Positions 7,793 through 15,847 of a DNA stretch of 18,523 nucleotides are shown here, piece after piece. Positions within the stretch are counted from its first letter, which is position 1, and every line of letters begins with the position of its first letter. This DNA comes from Bacteroidales bacterium UBA1722 (GTDB lineage: Bacteria > Bacteroidota > Bacteroidia > Bacteroidales > UBA932): NCBI GenBank assembly GCA_002317435.1, contig DCIQ01000148.1, forward strand, positions 1 to 18,523. Reading direction: 5' to 3'. Position numbers and translations under genes: made by a program. The notes under the pieces were generated by a model that worked only from the letters and a program-made list of their open reading frames with translations, ran no database searches and was not told the origin of the DNA.

Positions 7793-8551
7793 TCAGATTA
7801 CGGTAAATTCATCGGCATCCCCGCAGGCCGGGAATTTCTCCCTGAATGCCTTCACAAGTGCGGCATCCACCTCTGCGGTGACCGCCTCCTCCGTATAGTC
7901 GGCACACTCCGCCAGAGTGGTGCCATAAGGATCTATGATAGCGGTTCCACCGCAATATTCGCAGTAAGGGTCGTTCCCCGTCCTGTTCACGCCAGCCACA
8001 TAGCATTGATTTTCGATGGCCCTGGCCCGCAGCAGAGTCCTCCAGACCCCGATTCTCGGTATGGGCCAGCTGGCGACATAGAGTATGGCATCGTAATCCC
8101 CCCGGCAACGGCTCCACACGGGGAACCGCAGGTCATAGCATATCAGCAGCAGAAATCTCACCCCGCGGAACTCCACTATGACCCTCGAGTCTCCGGCAGT
8201 GAAGAGTTTGTCCTCCCCTCCGCAGGAAAACAGGTGACGCTTGTCACAGTATGTGACTTCCGCATCTGGTTTCACGAAATAGAACCTGTTATAGTACCGT
8301 CCCTGTTCATACACCGCCACACTGCCGGCCACAGCGCAATTCCTCTCCGCAGCGGTCTTCTTCATCCACTCCAGGGACCGTCCGTCTCTTTCGGCCACGT
8401 CCTGAGGCTGAGTCACGAACCCGGTGGAGAACATCTCCGGAAGCACTGTCAGATCCGTCTCGGGCAGAGTGCCGAGAAGGGTGTCCAGATGTGCGATATT
8501 TTCAGAAGGAGAGGCCCAGACCGTATTCTGCTGAATGGTGGTAACTTTCAT
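7793..8551 (-). CDS. yafV: Omega-amidase, YafV/Nit2-type nitrilase-family hydrolase
   Basis: Carbon-nitrogen hydrolase that would remove the amide from 2-oxoglutaramate (left when glutamine donates its amino group) or 2-oxosuccinamate, giving 2-oxoglutarate or oxaloacetate plus ammonia. The Glu-Lys-Cys triad is complete, numbered from the ATG: E39 in LPEMFSTGF, K104 in DKRHLF, C138 in CYDLRFPVWSR. These stretches, and DADEF near the C-terminus, agree closely with my recollection of E. coli YafV. The longest frame begins with GTG (8557); I chose the ATG two codons in, giving 252 aa. It is the first gene of the operon, 66 nt after xerD, with its own -7 element, and 13 nt before the aminotransferase, a pairing seen for this family elsewhere. 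Confidence 0.92.
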   Translation of the reverse strand: MKVTTIQQNTVWASPSENIAHLDTLLGTLPETDLTVLPEMFSTGFVTQPQDVAERDGRSLEWMKKTAAERNCAVAGSVAVYEQGRYYNRFYFVKPDAEVTYCDKRHLFSCGGEDKLFTAGDSRVIVEFRGVRFLLLICYDLRFPVWSRCRGDYDAILYVASWPIPRIGVWRTLLRARAIENQCYVAGVNRTGNDPYCEYCGGTAIIDPYGTTLAECADYTEEAVTAEVDAALVKAFREKFPACGDADEFTVI

Positions 8552-8592
8552 AGGCACTGCTGTTAAGGAATCATTAAAAAATTACGGAATTG

Positions 8593-8600
8593 CAAATGTA
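8593..8600 (-). promoter_or_regulatory. -7 promoter element for the amidase-aminotransferase-paaK-ACT operon
   Basis: The minus strand reads TACATTTG, a full match to TAnnTTTG, followed by CA as is common in this phylum, about 41 nt upstream of the amidase ATG. No clear TTTG box stands 19-21 nt upstream. Immediately upstream the minus strand has AATCC-GGG-GGATT followed by TTTGTTT, a small hairpin with a T-rich tail that might end xerD transcription weakly. Confidence 0.55.
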
Positions 8601-8617
8601 AACAAAAATCCCCCGGA

Positions 8618-9514
8618 TTATTTCCTCGGATGATGGTTTATGACACTTTCTCTTATATGGACAGAGTCCACATGCGTATATATCTCGGTGGTAAGGATGC
8701 TTTCGTGCCCCAACATCTGCTGCACCGCCCTCAGGTCCGCCCCGTTCTCCACGAGGTGGGTGGCGAAAGAGTGACGGAAAGTATGCGGGGAGATCACCTT
8801 GGTGACCCCGGCCGCCTCCGCCTGAAGCCTGACTATGTTGAAGACCATCACCCTGGAAAGAGGCTTCCCCCTCCTGTTCAGGAACAGCACGTCGTCGGTA
8901 CGTGAAGTGAATCCGCGCTTCGACTGCGCCAGATAATTCTCCACGGAACGGATGGCCGGCCCCCCGATGGGCACCAGCCGCTGCTTGTCCCCCTTGCCGG
9001 TGACACGGATGAACCCCTCTTCGAAGAAAAGGTCCGAGATTCTGAGGGTTATCACTTCGCTGACGCGCAATCCGCAACTGTACATGACATCCAGTATGGC
9101 TCTGTTCCTGTGCCCCAGCGGTCCGGAGAGATCCACCGAATCGATTATGGCACACACTTCATCCACGGAAAGCACCACCGGCAGGCGGCGGGACAGTTTC
9201 GGGGCATCCAGCCGTGCGCAGGGATTGGCCTCCATACGGTGTTCCAGCACCATATAATCGAAGAAACAGTTCAGCGAGCTGAGGAAGCGGGCCTGGGTCC
9301 TCTTGGATATCCCGGCCTCATACTCATCAGTCAGAAAAGCGCCCAGACGATCCGATGACATATCCTCGGGCCGGATGCCGGAAGAATACTCCGCCAGTTT
9401 CACCGCATCCGAGAGATACGCCGAGACGGTATTGGCCGAAAGCCCCCGTTCAAGCATCAGGTAGGTGCGGAACCCGGCGACCGGCTCCCTCCACAGTCCC
9501 GGCACTGTCCCCAT
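8618..9514 (-). CDS. xerD: Tyrosine recombinase XerD
   Basis: Site-specific recombinase that, with XerC, resolves chromosome dimers at dif. From the ATG at 9514 the protein is 298 aa, the same length as E. coli XerD. All catalytic residues are present: R150 (CGLRVSEV), K174 (TGKGDKQR), H244 and R247 (HTFRHSFATHL), H270 (LGHES) and Y279 (TEIYTHV). The N-terminal SAM-like core-binding domain covers about residues 10-95. The frame stays open to 9715, but that extension lies inside nth; the ATG at 9514 falls 4 nt after the nth stop. An ATG at 9535 (overlapping nth by 17 nt) is the other choice. Length, residues and the housekeeping operon favour XerD over a phage or transposon integrase; XerC cannot be fully excluded. 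Confidence 0.88.
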   Translation of the reverse strand: MGTVPGLWREPVAGFRTYLMLERGLSANTVSAYLSDAVKLAEYSSGIRPEDMSSDRLGAFLTDEYEAGISKRTQARFLSSLNCFFDYMVLEHRMEANPCARLDAPKLSRRLPVVLSVDEVCAIIDSVDLSGPLGHRNRAILDVMYSCGLRVSEVITLRISDLFFEEGFIRVTGKGDKQRLVPIGGPAIRSVENYLAQSKRGFTSRTDDVLFLNRRGKPLSRVMVFNIVRLQAEAAGVTKVISPHTFRHSFATHLVENGADLRAVQQMLGHESILTTEIYTHVDSVHIRESVINHHPRK

Positions 9515-9518
9515 ATCG

Positions 9519-10178
9519 CTATTGACGGGCTGCATGTCTCTTCTGGAAATCGGCACACCACGGAGATAGTCCGCAGGCGGAGCATTTGGGCGCACGGGCG
9601 GTACATACGTAACGTCCGTGCAGGATGAGCCAGTGATGGCTTCTCGCCCGCAGATGAAGCGGGATGCCCGCCTCCAGCTGTTCCTCCACTTTTTCGGGCG
9701 TATTGCCGGAGGCAATACCCAATCTGTGGGAAATTCTGAATACGTGGGTGTCCACCGCGATGACGGGGGCGTTCCAAATTATGGAGGCGATCACGTTGGC
9801 AGTCTTCCTCCCCACCCCCGGAAGGGTCTGCAGGGCATCGATGTCCGAAGGAATCTCCCCCGAAAAATCGGAAACCACCTTCTGCGCCATTCCTATCAGA
9901 TGCCGGGCCTTGTTGTTGGGATAGGAAACCGAGCGGATGAGGTCATACACTTCATCGAACGATGCCTCCGCCAGGCTCCTTACGTCGGGGAAACGCAGGA
10001 AGAAAGCGGGGGTCACCTGATTTATCCGCCTGTCGGTGCACTGGGCGGAGAGAACGACGGCCACCGCGAGTTGGTACGGCCCGTCGAAATGCAGTTCAGA
10101 CTCGGCCACTTCCATATTGGCCAGAAACCATCCTGTTATCCCTTCGAAACGTTCCTTACGAGTCATGGCGCGTGACAT
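9519..10178 (-). CDS. nth: Endonuclease III
   Basis: DNA N-glycosylase/AP lyase that removes oxidised pyrimidines and nicks at the abasic site in base-excision repair. The 219 aa show the helix-hairpin-helix LPGVGRKTAN (119-128) with catalytic K125, the catalytic aspartate D143 in VDTHVFR, and the [4Fe-4S] motif C192-x6-C199-x2-C202-x5-C208. The start ATG at 10178 overlaps the ftsE stop (TGATG), suggesting translational coupling; an ATG at residue 5 is possible. It is followed after 4 nt by xerD. All family features are intact and the length matches the usual 210-220 aa. Confidence 0.95.
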   Translation of the reverse strand: MSRAMTRKERFEGITGWFLANMEVAESELHFDGPYQLAVAVVLSAQCTDRRINQVTPAFFLRFPDVRSLAEASFDEVYDLIRSVSYPNNKARHLIGMAQKVVSDFSGEIPSDIDALQTLPGVGRKTANVIASIIWNAPVIAVDTHVFRISHRLGIASGNTPEKVEEQLEAGIPLHLRARSHHWLILHGRYVCTARAPKCSACGLSPWCADFQKRHAARQ

Positions 10179-10882
10179 CAGATTACCAGATTTATCTCTC
10201 TGGGAGTCTCTTCCACCTCCCGCAGGGACATCTTTTCACAAATCAACGTGCGGGCCGGATATCTCCGGCATATATCCATATTGTGGGTTATCATCATCAC
10301 CGCGCTTCCCATCTCCCTGTTTATGCTTATCAGGAGCTCCATGATGCCGGCGGCGGTGTCAGGGTCCAGATTGCCGGTAGGCTCATCCGCCAGAATAAGT
10401 TCCGGGGTATTCAGTATGGCGCGGGCGATGGCGATGCGCTGCTGCTCGCCTCCGGAAAGCTGGAAGGGCATCTTGCGGAGTTTCGTTTCCATCCCCACCG
10501 CACCGAGAACGGCTTTTATCCTTTCATCCATCTTCCGGGTATCGTTCCAGCCGGTGGCTCTGAGGACAAAGGCCAGATTGTCCCTTATATCCCTGTCCAT
10601 CAGCAGTTGGAAATCCTGGAACACCACCCCTATATTCCTGCGCAGATATGGAATCTGACGGTCCTTGAGGGTATTCAGATTCATCCCCACCACTTCCGCC
10701 ACACCTCCCGATACGGGAGTCTCACCGATAAGCGTCCGCAGAAGTGTGGTCTTGCCGCTGCCCACCTTTCCTATTATATAGACGAATTCACCCTTCCCCA
10801 CGGTCAGATTCACGTCAGAGAGGACCAGATTCCTCTCATTGAACACCTCCACTCCGATATAACTGATGATTTTTTCTTCCAT
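10178..10882 (-). CDS. ftsE: Cell-division ABC ATPase FtsE
   Basis: ATPase of the FtsEX complex, which at the division septum controls peptidoglycan hydrolysis through the membrane protein FtsX. The 234 aa hold all ABC motifs: Walker A GKVGSGKT (38-45), Q-loop Q89 (VFQDFQLL), signature LSGGEQQR (142-149), Walker B LILADEP (162-168, E167), D-loop GNLD and switch H200 (MITHN). No ftsX lies beside it, which is usual for Bacteroidota as I recall. LolD/MacB-type ATPases are close relatives, so the name rests on length, the Q-loop region and phylum habit. The frame is open to 10984, but the ATG at 10882 (MEEKIISY) fits the family N-terminus. It leads ftsE-nth-xerD. Confidence 0.82.
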   Translation of the reverse strand: MEEKIISYIGVEVFNERNLVLSDVNLTVGKGEFVYIIGKVGSGKTTLLRTLIGETPVSGGVAEVVGMNLNTLKDRQIPYLRRNIGVVFQDFQLLMDRDIRDNLAFVLRATGWNDTRKMDERIKAVLGAVGMETKLRKMPFQLSGGEQQRIAIARAILNTPELILADEPTGNLDPDTAAGIMELLISINREMGSAVMMITHNMDICRRYPARTLICEKMSLREVEETPREINLVI

Positions 10883-10886
10883 GACA

Positions 10887-10918
10887 CAAAGTTCATATTT
10901 TATTCGTACTTTTACAAA
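10887..10918 (-). promoter_or_regulatory. Possible promoter for ftsE-nth-xerD
   Basis: The minus strand has TTTG (10918-10915), a 20-nt spacer and GAACTTTG (10894-10887), which matches the Bacteroidota TTTG-N(19-21)-TAnnTTTG pattern with one mismatch. Transcription would start only a few bases before the ftsE ATG at 10882, giving a nearly leaderless message. On the plus strand of this divergent 117-nt region, TACTTTTA (10907-10914) is a one-mismatch -7 candidate for the TPR gene, without a -33 box. Confidence 0.35.
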
Positions 10919-10999
10919 GTGAAGTGAAAAAATAAGTCGCATCAGATTGTCAAGCTGTTTTTTGAGATTCACAAAACAAAGCATCTACTATTTATCGTG

Positions 11000-13900
11000 A
11001 TGAAAATGCGGATAAAGGCATCGTCGACCGTTCTTGCGATCTGCATCCTGACACTGTCCGGATCTGCAGCGAAGGCACAAATGGCGACGGACAGGAACAG
11101 CAGTCTCCGCAAGATAGCGGAACTGTATGAAAACGATATGTTCGCCTCTGTCAGAGAGGAGATATCGCGTACGGAAAAACTATCTCCCGAGTTGGAACCT
11201 CTGACCATCTCGGCGATGGAAGCCTATGGCGTGAAAAGTGCCATAAAGATGGGAATTCCCGACATGGACCCCATAGTGGACGAATTCCTCCGGACATATC
11301 CCCATTCACCGGAGAAGAACTCCATCCTGTTCCTCCAGGGGAGTCACTATTTTTCCAAGGGGGAATATGCCCGTGCATACACCCTGTTCAGTCAAGTCCG
11401 GATATCCCGTCTGAAGGATAACGAAAGACTTGACTACATATATCGCAAGTCATTCTGTGCGATGAGAGTGGGCGAAAACACCGATGCTCTCTCCGGTTTC
11501 GGGAAGATACTCTCGCTTGCGGCGAACGAATACACTTCCCGTTCTTCGTACTACACGGCTTGGCTGAAATACATAGAGGGAGATTACGCCGGAGCACTGA
11601 CATTTCTCGAACAGCTCCGGAACGACCCGGAATATTCCTCGAAGAGCGGAGCGCTCCTGCTGGAATGCTATTTCCTGACAGGGCAGAATGACAAGGTCCT
11701 CTCCACATCGGAGAAGATTTTTCCTTCCCTGCCGGAATCCGACCGCAGAAAGGCCGCCAAAATAGTTTCGAACGCGGCATACTCCACTTCGGATGCAAGT
11801 ACGGCGAAAGAATATCTCGACATCTACAAGAACGGCAACACCGACTTGACCATGAAAGATCTCTACTATTCCGGAGCCGTATCATATTCCCTCAAAATGT
11901 ACCGGGAGGCCGTCCAGGATTTCTCGGCAGTGGCAGAATGCACCGATTCTCTGGGACAGAGCGCGAACTATCAATGCGGAAATTCATACCTCATGCTCAA
12001 GAACCGCATGGAAGCGATGAAATCGTTCAAGCGGGCTTCGGAACTGGACTTCGATGCAGTGATTACCGAAGAATCCATCTTCCAGCACGCCAAGCTGTCG
12101 TTCGACCTGAACCGGGACATATCGGTCTTCAGGACATATCTGGAACGATACCCTTCTTCGGTGAAAGCTGATGAAGTGTACAGTTACATCGCTGCTTCCT
12201 ACCTCCTGAACAATGATTACGCCAGGGCTGTCGACGCCCTCGGCAGGATATCGATTCTATCCAGAGAACAGGGAGCCAACCTGCAGAAAGCCGCATTCTT
12301 CAGAGGCCTCCAGCAATGTGCCGCAGGAGCGTATGAAGCGGCGCTGGAAAGTTTTGCCCTCTCCTACAGACACGGAAGATACAATCACAGGCTGGCCCTT
12401 CTGAGCCAGTATTGGAATGCCGAAGCTCTGTACCGGACAGGAAGATACGATGAAGCGGCGGCCGATAATCTGAAACTGCTCGGTACGCCGGCATTCAAAA
12501 GTGCCGCAGAATACGGGACAGCCATGTTCAATCTCGGATATGACTACTTCAATGACGGAAAATATCAGGAAGCCCTGTCGTGGTTCACCAAATACACGGA
12601 CCTCCCCCCGGCCGATCCGCAGAAGCGGGACGAGGCCTCCGTCAGGGCGGCCGACTGCCGTTTTATGCTGAGGGATTACGAGGAAGCGGCGAAGGCATAT
12701 TCCGAAATGGCGAAGGTCTCCGGCGGTGACATATATCCCGCATATCAGAGCGCCATATCATACGGGCTCATCTCAAGGGACAACAGGAAGGTGGAGATAC
12801 TGGAGGACATCTGCACACGTCATCGTGACTCCGGACTCTACCCGGCCGCCCTGTACGAACTGGGACGGACTTATACCAGACTTCAGCAGTCCGAAAAAGC
12901 TGTCGGATGCTTCGACATTCTGGTCAGCTCCCTTCCGGATACATCCTTCCGTTCCAAAGCGCTCCTCGAATTGGGGATGCTCTCTTCAAATGACGGAGAA
13001 TACGACAGAGCCATCTCCTTCTTCCGGCAGGTGGTCTCGGCCAACAAGTATTCCGAAGATGCCCAGAGTGCTCTTTCAGGTATGGAAAGCGCCTGGCAGA
13101 TGATGAACCGTCCGGAAGATTTCCTCGCATATCTGGAATCGGAAGGCCTCTCCTCCATCAAGACTGCCGATGAGAAGGAACAGATGCTGTTCAACTCCGC
13201 CGAGCAGCTCTTCCTGACAGGGAAATATCAGACGGCGGCATCCAGACTGGCTTCATTCCTGGCCACATATCCGGATGGCATAAAGACTTCGCAGGCGCTG
13301 TTCTATCTGGGTGAGACCTATTCCGCCCTGGGTGTGAAAGAGAAGGCCGCATCCTATTTCAAGAAAGTGATGGAGCGCAACGACCCCTCTTTCGAAGAAC
13401 TCTCGACCCTATACTATGCCGACATCTGCTATGAACTGGAACGCTATCAGGAGGCGGCGGCATCCTACGAATCCCTCATGGAACTGGCCCGGATAGGGAA
13501 CAACAGACAGCTGGCCATGGCCGGAATCATGAAATCCCGTTTCGGAAGCGGAGAATATTCCGAGGCAGTCAGGGCAGCCGACAGGATACTTTCGGCAGAT
13601 GCCCCCGGAGAAGAGCTCACCGACGCTATGAGAAAGGAATCTCTCTTCATAAAGGCGAAATCTCTCGCACTGGGCGGACAGAGGGAAGAATCCGTTTCCC
13701 TGTTTGAAGAACTTTCCAAGGATCCCTCCACTCCGGAAGGAGCGGAATCCGCATTCATGCTGGTACAGTACGACTATGACAGAGGGGACTTCGACGGGGT
13801 CAGGAACAGAGTTTATGCTCTCTCCGACACCGGCACCGAACAGAACTATTGGCTGGCCAAATGTTTCATAGTTCTGGGAGACGCTTTCGCGGAAGAAGAC

Positions 13901-14032
13901 GATATGGAACAGGCGGAAGCCACCTTCAAGAGCATAGAAGAAGGATACACTTCGACGGAACCGGGTGACGATGTCCTCTCCCAAGTCCGTTCCCGTCTGG
14001 AGAAAATCAAAAAAATGGGGGGAAAACGATGA
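11000..14032 (+). CDS. Large exported TPR-repeat protein
   Basis: Protein of 1010 aa of unknown specific function. The N-terminus is a Sec signal peptide: basic MKMRIK, a hydrophobic stretch, then SAAKA-Q with a type I site near residues 25-26 and no lipobox cysteine. From about residue 35 to the C-terminus it is almost all helix-turn-helix repeats with TPR spacing; I count about nineteen, e.g. YFSKGEYARAYTLFSQV, YFNDGKYQEALSWFTKY, LALGGQREESVSLFEEL and AEEDDMEQAEATFKSI. Such a superhelix suggests a periplasmic scaffold. Its last codon overlaps the start of the next gene (ATGA), so the two are made together and may form a complex. The frame can begin at a GTG (10997); I chose the ATG at 11000, and 11006 is also possible. 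It is divergent from ftsE. Confidence 0.88.
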   Translation: MKMRIKASSTVLAICILTLSGSAAKAQMATDRNSSLRKIAELYENDMFASVREEISRTEKLSPELEPLTISAMEAYGVKSAIKMGIPDMDPIVDEFLRTYPHSPEKNSILFLQGSHYFSKGEYARAYTLFSQVRISRLKDNERLDYIYRKSFCAMRVGENTDALSGFGKILSLAANEYTSRSSYYTAWLKYIEGDYAGALTFLEQLRNDPEYSSKSGALLLECYFLTGQNDKVLSTSEKIFPSLPESDRRKAAKIVSNAAYSTSDASTAKEYLDIYKNGNTDLTMKDLYYSGAVSYSLKMYREAVQDFSAVAECTDSLGQSANYQCGNSYLMLKNRMEAMKSFKRASELDFDAVITEESIFQHAKLSFDLNRDISVFRTYLERYPSSVKADEVYSYIAASYLLNNDYARAVDALGRISILSREQGANLQKAAFFRGLQQCAAGAYEAALESFALSYRHGRYNHRLALLSQYWNAEALYRTGRYDEAAADNLKLLGTPAFKSAAEYGTAMFNLGYDYFNDGKYQEALSWFTKYTDLPPADPQKRDEASVRAADCRFMLRDYEEAAKAYSEMAKVSGGDIYPAYQSAISYGLISRDNRKVEILEDICTRHRDSGLYPAALYELGRTYTRLQQSEKAVGCFDILVSSLPDTSFRSKALLELGMLSSNDGEYDRAISFFRQVVSANKYSEDAQSALSGMESAWQMMNRPEDFLAYLESEGLSSIKTADEKEQMLFNSAEQLFLTGKYQTAASRLASFLATYPDGIKTSQALFYLGETYSALGVKEKAASYFKKVMERNDPSFEELSTLYYADICYELERYQEAAASYESLMELARIGNNRQLAMAGIMKSRFGSGEYSEAVRAADRILSADAPGEELTDAMRKESLFIKAKSLALGGQREESVSLFEELSKDPSTPEGAESAFMLVQYDYDRGDFDGVRNRVYALSDTGTEQNYWLAKCFIVLGDAFAEEDDMEQAEATFKSIEEGYTSTEPGDDVLSQVRSRLEKIKKMGGKR

Positions 14033-15618
14033 AACGCATTATTGTAATATCCATTTTCTCGTTATGGTGCCTGAGCCTCGACGCCCAGATAAATTCCACC
14101 GTAGAGGTACAGAAGGATTTCGAAGCCAAAATGGACCACATCCTGAAAAAGCCGACCGATCCTGTCTGCTCCGATACGCTCCGCCATTTCGAACTGAATT
14201 TCGACTACCTCATTTCGGACAGGAAATACTCTGACCTGTACGATTTCACCCCCATGGCGGCGGCAGACCTGAACCATAACGGCGACATCCTCTATCCCTG
14301 GCTGTATGCCGATCTCAAATACGGCTCGACGGTGGCACCGGAGCTCTCCTTCCGCATCCAGCCCAGACTGGGAGAAAAGCACTCCCTCGTGTTCCGGGGA
14401 AGGCACACATCCCTGTGGGAAGGAAATATCGACGATAACCTGGGAAACAGAAGCGACTCGGATGCAGGAGCGGACTACCGCTTTCACTTCAGAAGGGGGG
14501 AAGTCCAGACCGGGGTATCCTTCACCAACAGTTTCCGTCAGCTGCATACCGTAGCCCGGCTCCCGGAGGAGCAGCAGCCCGAAGACATAAACTCCAACAT
14601 TCTGGGCGCGTACATATCCAGCCATTCTCTGGATGACGGCACCTCCCTGTTCTGCTATAACGTGGACCTGAAATACCACAGGACAATGGATTTGTCCGAA
14701 AACTTCCTGGACGGGACCATAGATATGGGGGTATCACTGAAGAACACCCACAGGTTCCTCCTCGGCGCCCATATCCAGAATACAGGCAACAGATCTGTTA
14801 TGGAAGCTGTCCCGCAGTACCGCTTCACCGGGGGCAGATGGAAGATAGATGCCGCAGCAGTATTCACCTTCGCCACAGAGCAGGTGGACCGGACCTCCAT
14901 GATAATGCCCCGGGTACACCTGTCCTTCGAAGCGGTCCGGAATTCCCTCTGGATATTCGCCTGTGCCGACGGGCGGAATTCGCTCGGTTCGGCATACCGG
15001 CTGAGGATGCTGAATCCCTGGGCAGCCGCCCCCTCCGATCTGAAAAACGAATGTATCCCCCTGATGGCGAATGGCGGACTCAGAGGTAACATATCGGATG
15101 TGTTCTCATTCGAACTCTCCGGAGGATGGACCTATGCCCGGAGCCGCCTGAGTTTCGAATCGGGCCAGACGGCCAGATACGACGAGTGTGACTGGTTCCA
15201 CGCCGGCACCACGATGTATCTCTCCACGGAGAAAGTCACGGCACGGCTGGGTGCCCGGTATAACATATTGCCGGAAGGCGGAAAAGTATATATGAAACCC
15301 GAATTGGAGGCGGACGCTTCCGTCACCGCAAACATCCGGCAGAGGTGGTTCATCACCATAAACTGCGACCTGTGCACAGAAAGCACTGCGGCCACGACCA
15401 CTTCATCGGTATCCGGTAATCCGGACGACGTCGAGAGCCTGGTTCTCCGCACACTTCCCGGATATGTGAATCCGGGGGCGGAAGTGGCCTATCACGTCAC
15501 TCCCTTCCTGTCGGTAAGCATCTTCGGAAAGAACCTCCTGAACCGGGACATCTATCACGTATTGGACTACCGCGAGAAAGGCATCACCGTCGGAGCCGGA
15601 GTCTGCCTGAAGCTGTAG
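14029..15618 (+). CDS. Outer-membrane beta-barrel-like protein, partner of the TPR protein
   Basis: Protein of 529 aa. A signal peptide covers about residues 1-20 (MKRIIVISIFSLWCLSLDAQ), with cleavage after DAQ or nearby. The mature N-terminus, STVEVQKDFEAKM, is followed after about 20 residues by FELNFDYLISDRKYSDLYDF, a pattern I recall from a Bacteroidota family often labelled TonB-dependent receptor-like. The rest shows alternating amphipathic strands with many Tyr, Phe, Trp and Gly (e.g. FRGRHTSLWEG, ADYRFHFRRG, GGWTYARSR), then FGKNLLNRDIYHVLDY and a final strand GITVGAGVCLKL. No plug domain or TonB box is evident, so calling it a receptor is unsafe. It overlaps the TPR gene by 4 nt. Function unknown; barrel localisation is an inference. 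Confidence 0.8.
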   Translation: MKRIIVISIFSLWCLSLDAQINSTVEVQKDFEAKMDHILKKPTDPVCSDTLRHFELNFDYLISDRKYSDLYDFTPMAAADLNHNGDILYPWLYADLKYGSTVAPELSFRIQPRLGEKHSLVFRGRHTSLWEGNIDDNLGNRSDSDAGADYRFHFRRGEVQTGVSFTNSFRQLHTVARLPEEQQPEDINSNILGAYISSHSLDDGTSLFCYNVDLKYHRTMDLSENFLDGTIDMGVSLKNTHRFLLGAHIQNTGNRSVMEAVPQYRFTGGRWKIDAAAVFTFATEQVDRTSMIMPRVHLSFEAVRNSLWIFACADGRNSLGSAYRLRMLNPWAAAPSDLKNECIPLMANGGLRGNISDVFSFELSGGWTYARSRLSFESGQTARYDECDWFHAGTTMYLSTEKVTARLGARYNILPEGGKVYMKPELEADASVTANIRQRWFITINCDLCTESTAATTTSSVSGNPDDVESLVLRTLPGYVNPGAEVAYHVTPFLSVSIFGKNLLNRDIYHVLDYREKGITVGAGVCLKL

Positions 15619-15672
15619 AACTGATGCGGGGGGGGTGTTCTCCTGCACTAATCAAATGGGAGAAGATACGAC

Positions 15673-15717
15673 GAGAAAAGAGAACACAGGTCAAAGTGAC
15701 TTATGTTCTCTTTTCTC
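15673..15717. terminator. Hairpin terminator between convergent units
   Basis: A perfect 14-bp inverted repeat, GAGAAAAGAGAACA (15673-15686) and TGTTCTCTTTTCTC (15704-15717), encloses an inner 4-bp GTCA/TGAC stem. The 3' arm is T-rich on the plus strand and is followed by TCT. It lies 55 nt past the barrel gene stop and, on the minus strand, just past tRNA-Arg, so it can end transcription from both sides. The stem is A/T-rich rather than GC-rich and no pure T-run follows. Confidence 0.7.
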
Positions 15718-15724
15718 TCTTCAG

Positions 15725-15796
15725 TAGCCCCACGCGGACTCGAACCGCGATTTAAAGTTTAGGAAACTTCCGTTCTATCCCTTGAACTATAGGGCC
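15725..15796 (-). tRNA. tRNA-Arg (anticodon CCT)
   Basis: A 72-nt cloverleaf on the minus strand: acceptor GGCCCTA with TGGGGCT, D stem GTTC/GAAC, anticodon stem GAAGT/ACTTT with loop TTCCTAA (anticodon CCT, reading AGG), and T arm CGCGG-TTCGAGT-CCGCG. The acceptor has two G-U pairs. The discriminator is A and CCA is not encoded. It starts 51 nt after the rpmF stop and could be cut from the yceD-rpmF transcript; I see no separate strong promoter in that gap. Confidence 0.95.
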
Positions 15797-15847
15797 CCGT
15801 CATGAAACAGCCGAGTCCGGAGACATCAGCTGACAAATGGCGTATCG

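Noticed and set aside
8607..8619. Small hairpin AATCC-CCC-GGATT at the xerD stop
   Set aside because: A 5-bp stem with a 3-nt loop is too weak to list as a terminator on its own, although a T-rich tail follows it on the minus strand.
8618..9514. Tyrosine recombinase as the sign of an integrated mobile element
   Set aside because: The residues and the 298-aa length match XerD, it sits in a housekeeping operon, and there is no attachment repeat, excisionase or cargo nearby. The tRNA in the window is over 6 kb away, with no integrase beside it.
9515..9715. N-terminal extension of XerD (67 codons)
   Set aside because: It lies almost wholly inside nth, is rich in Arg, Pro and Trp, and is not needed: from 9514 the protein matches the XerD length and catalytic residue positions.
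10883..10984. N-terminal extension of FtsE (34 codons)
   Set aside because: The stretch is A/T-rich intergenic DNA with promoter-like motifs, and the ATG at 10882 gives the normal ABC ATPase start.
13409..13984. A 191-codon minus-strand frame within the TPR gene
   Set aside because: It is antisense to continuous TPR repeats with consistent codon use; its Phe/Gly/Ser-rich sequence reads as the complement of the repeats, not a protein family.
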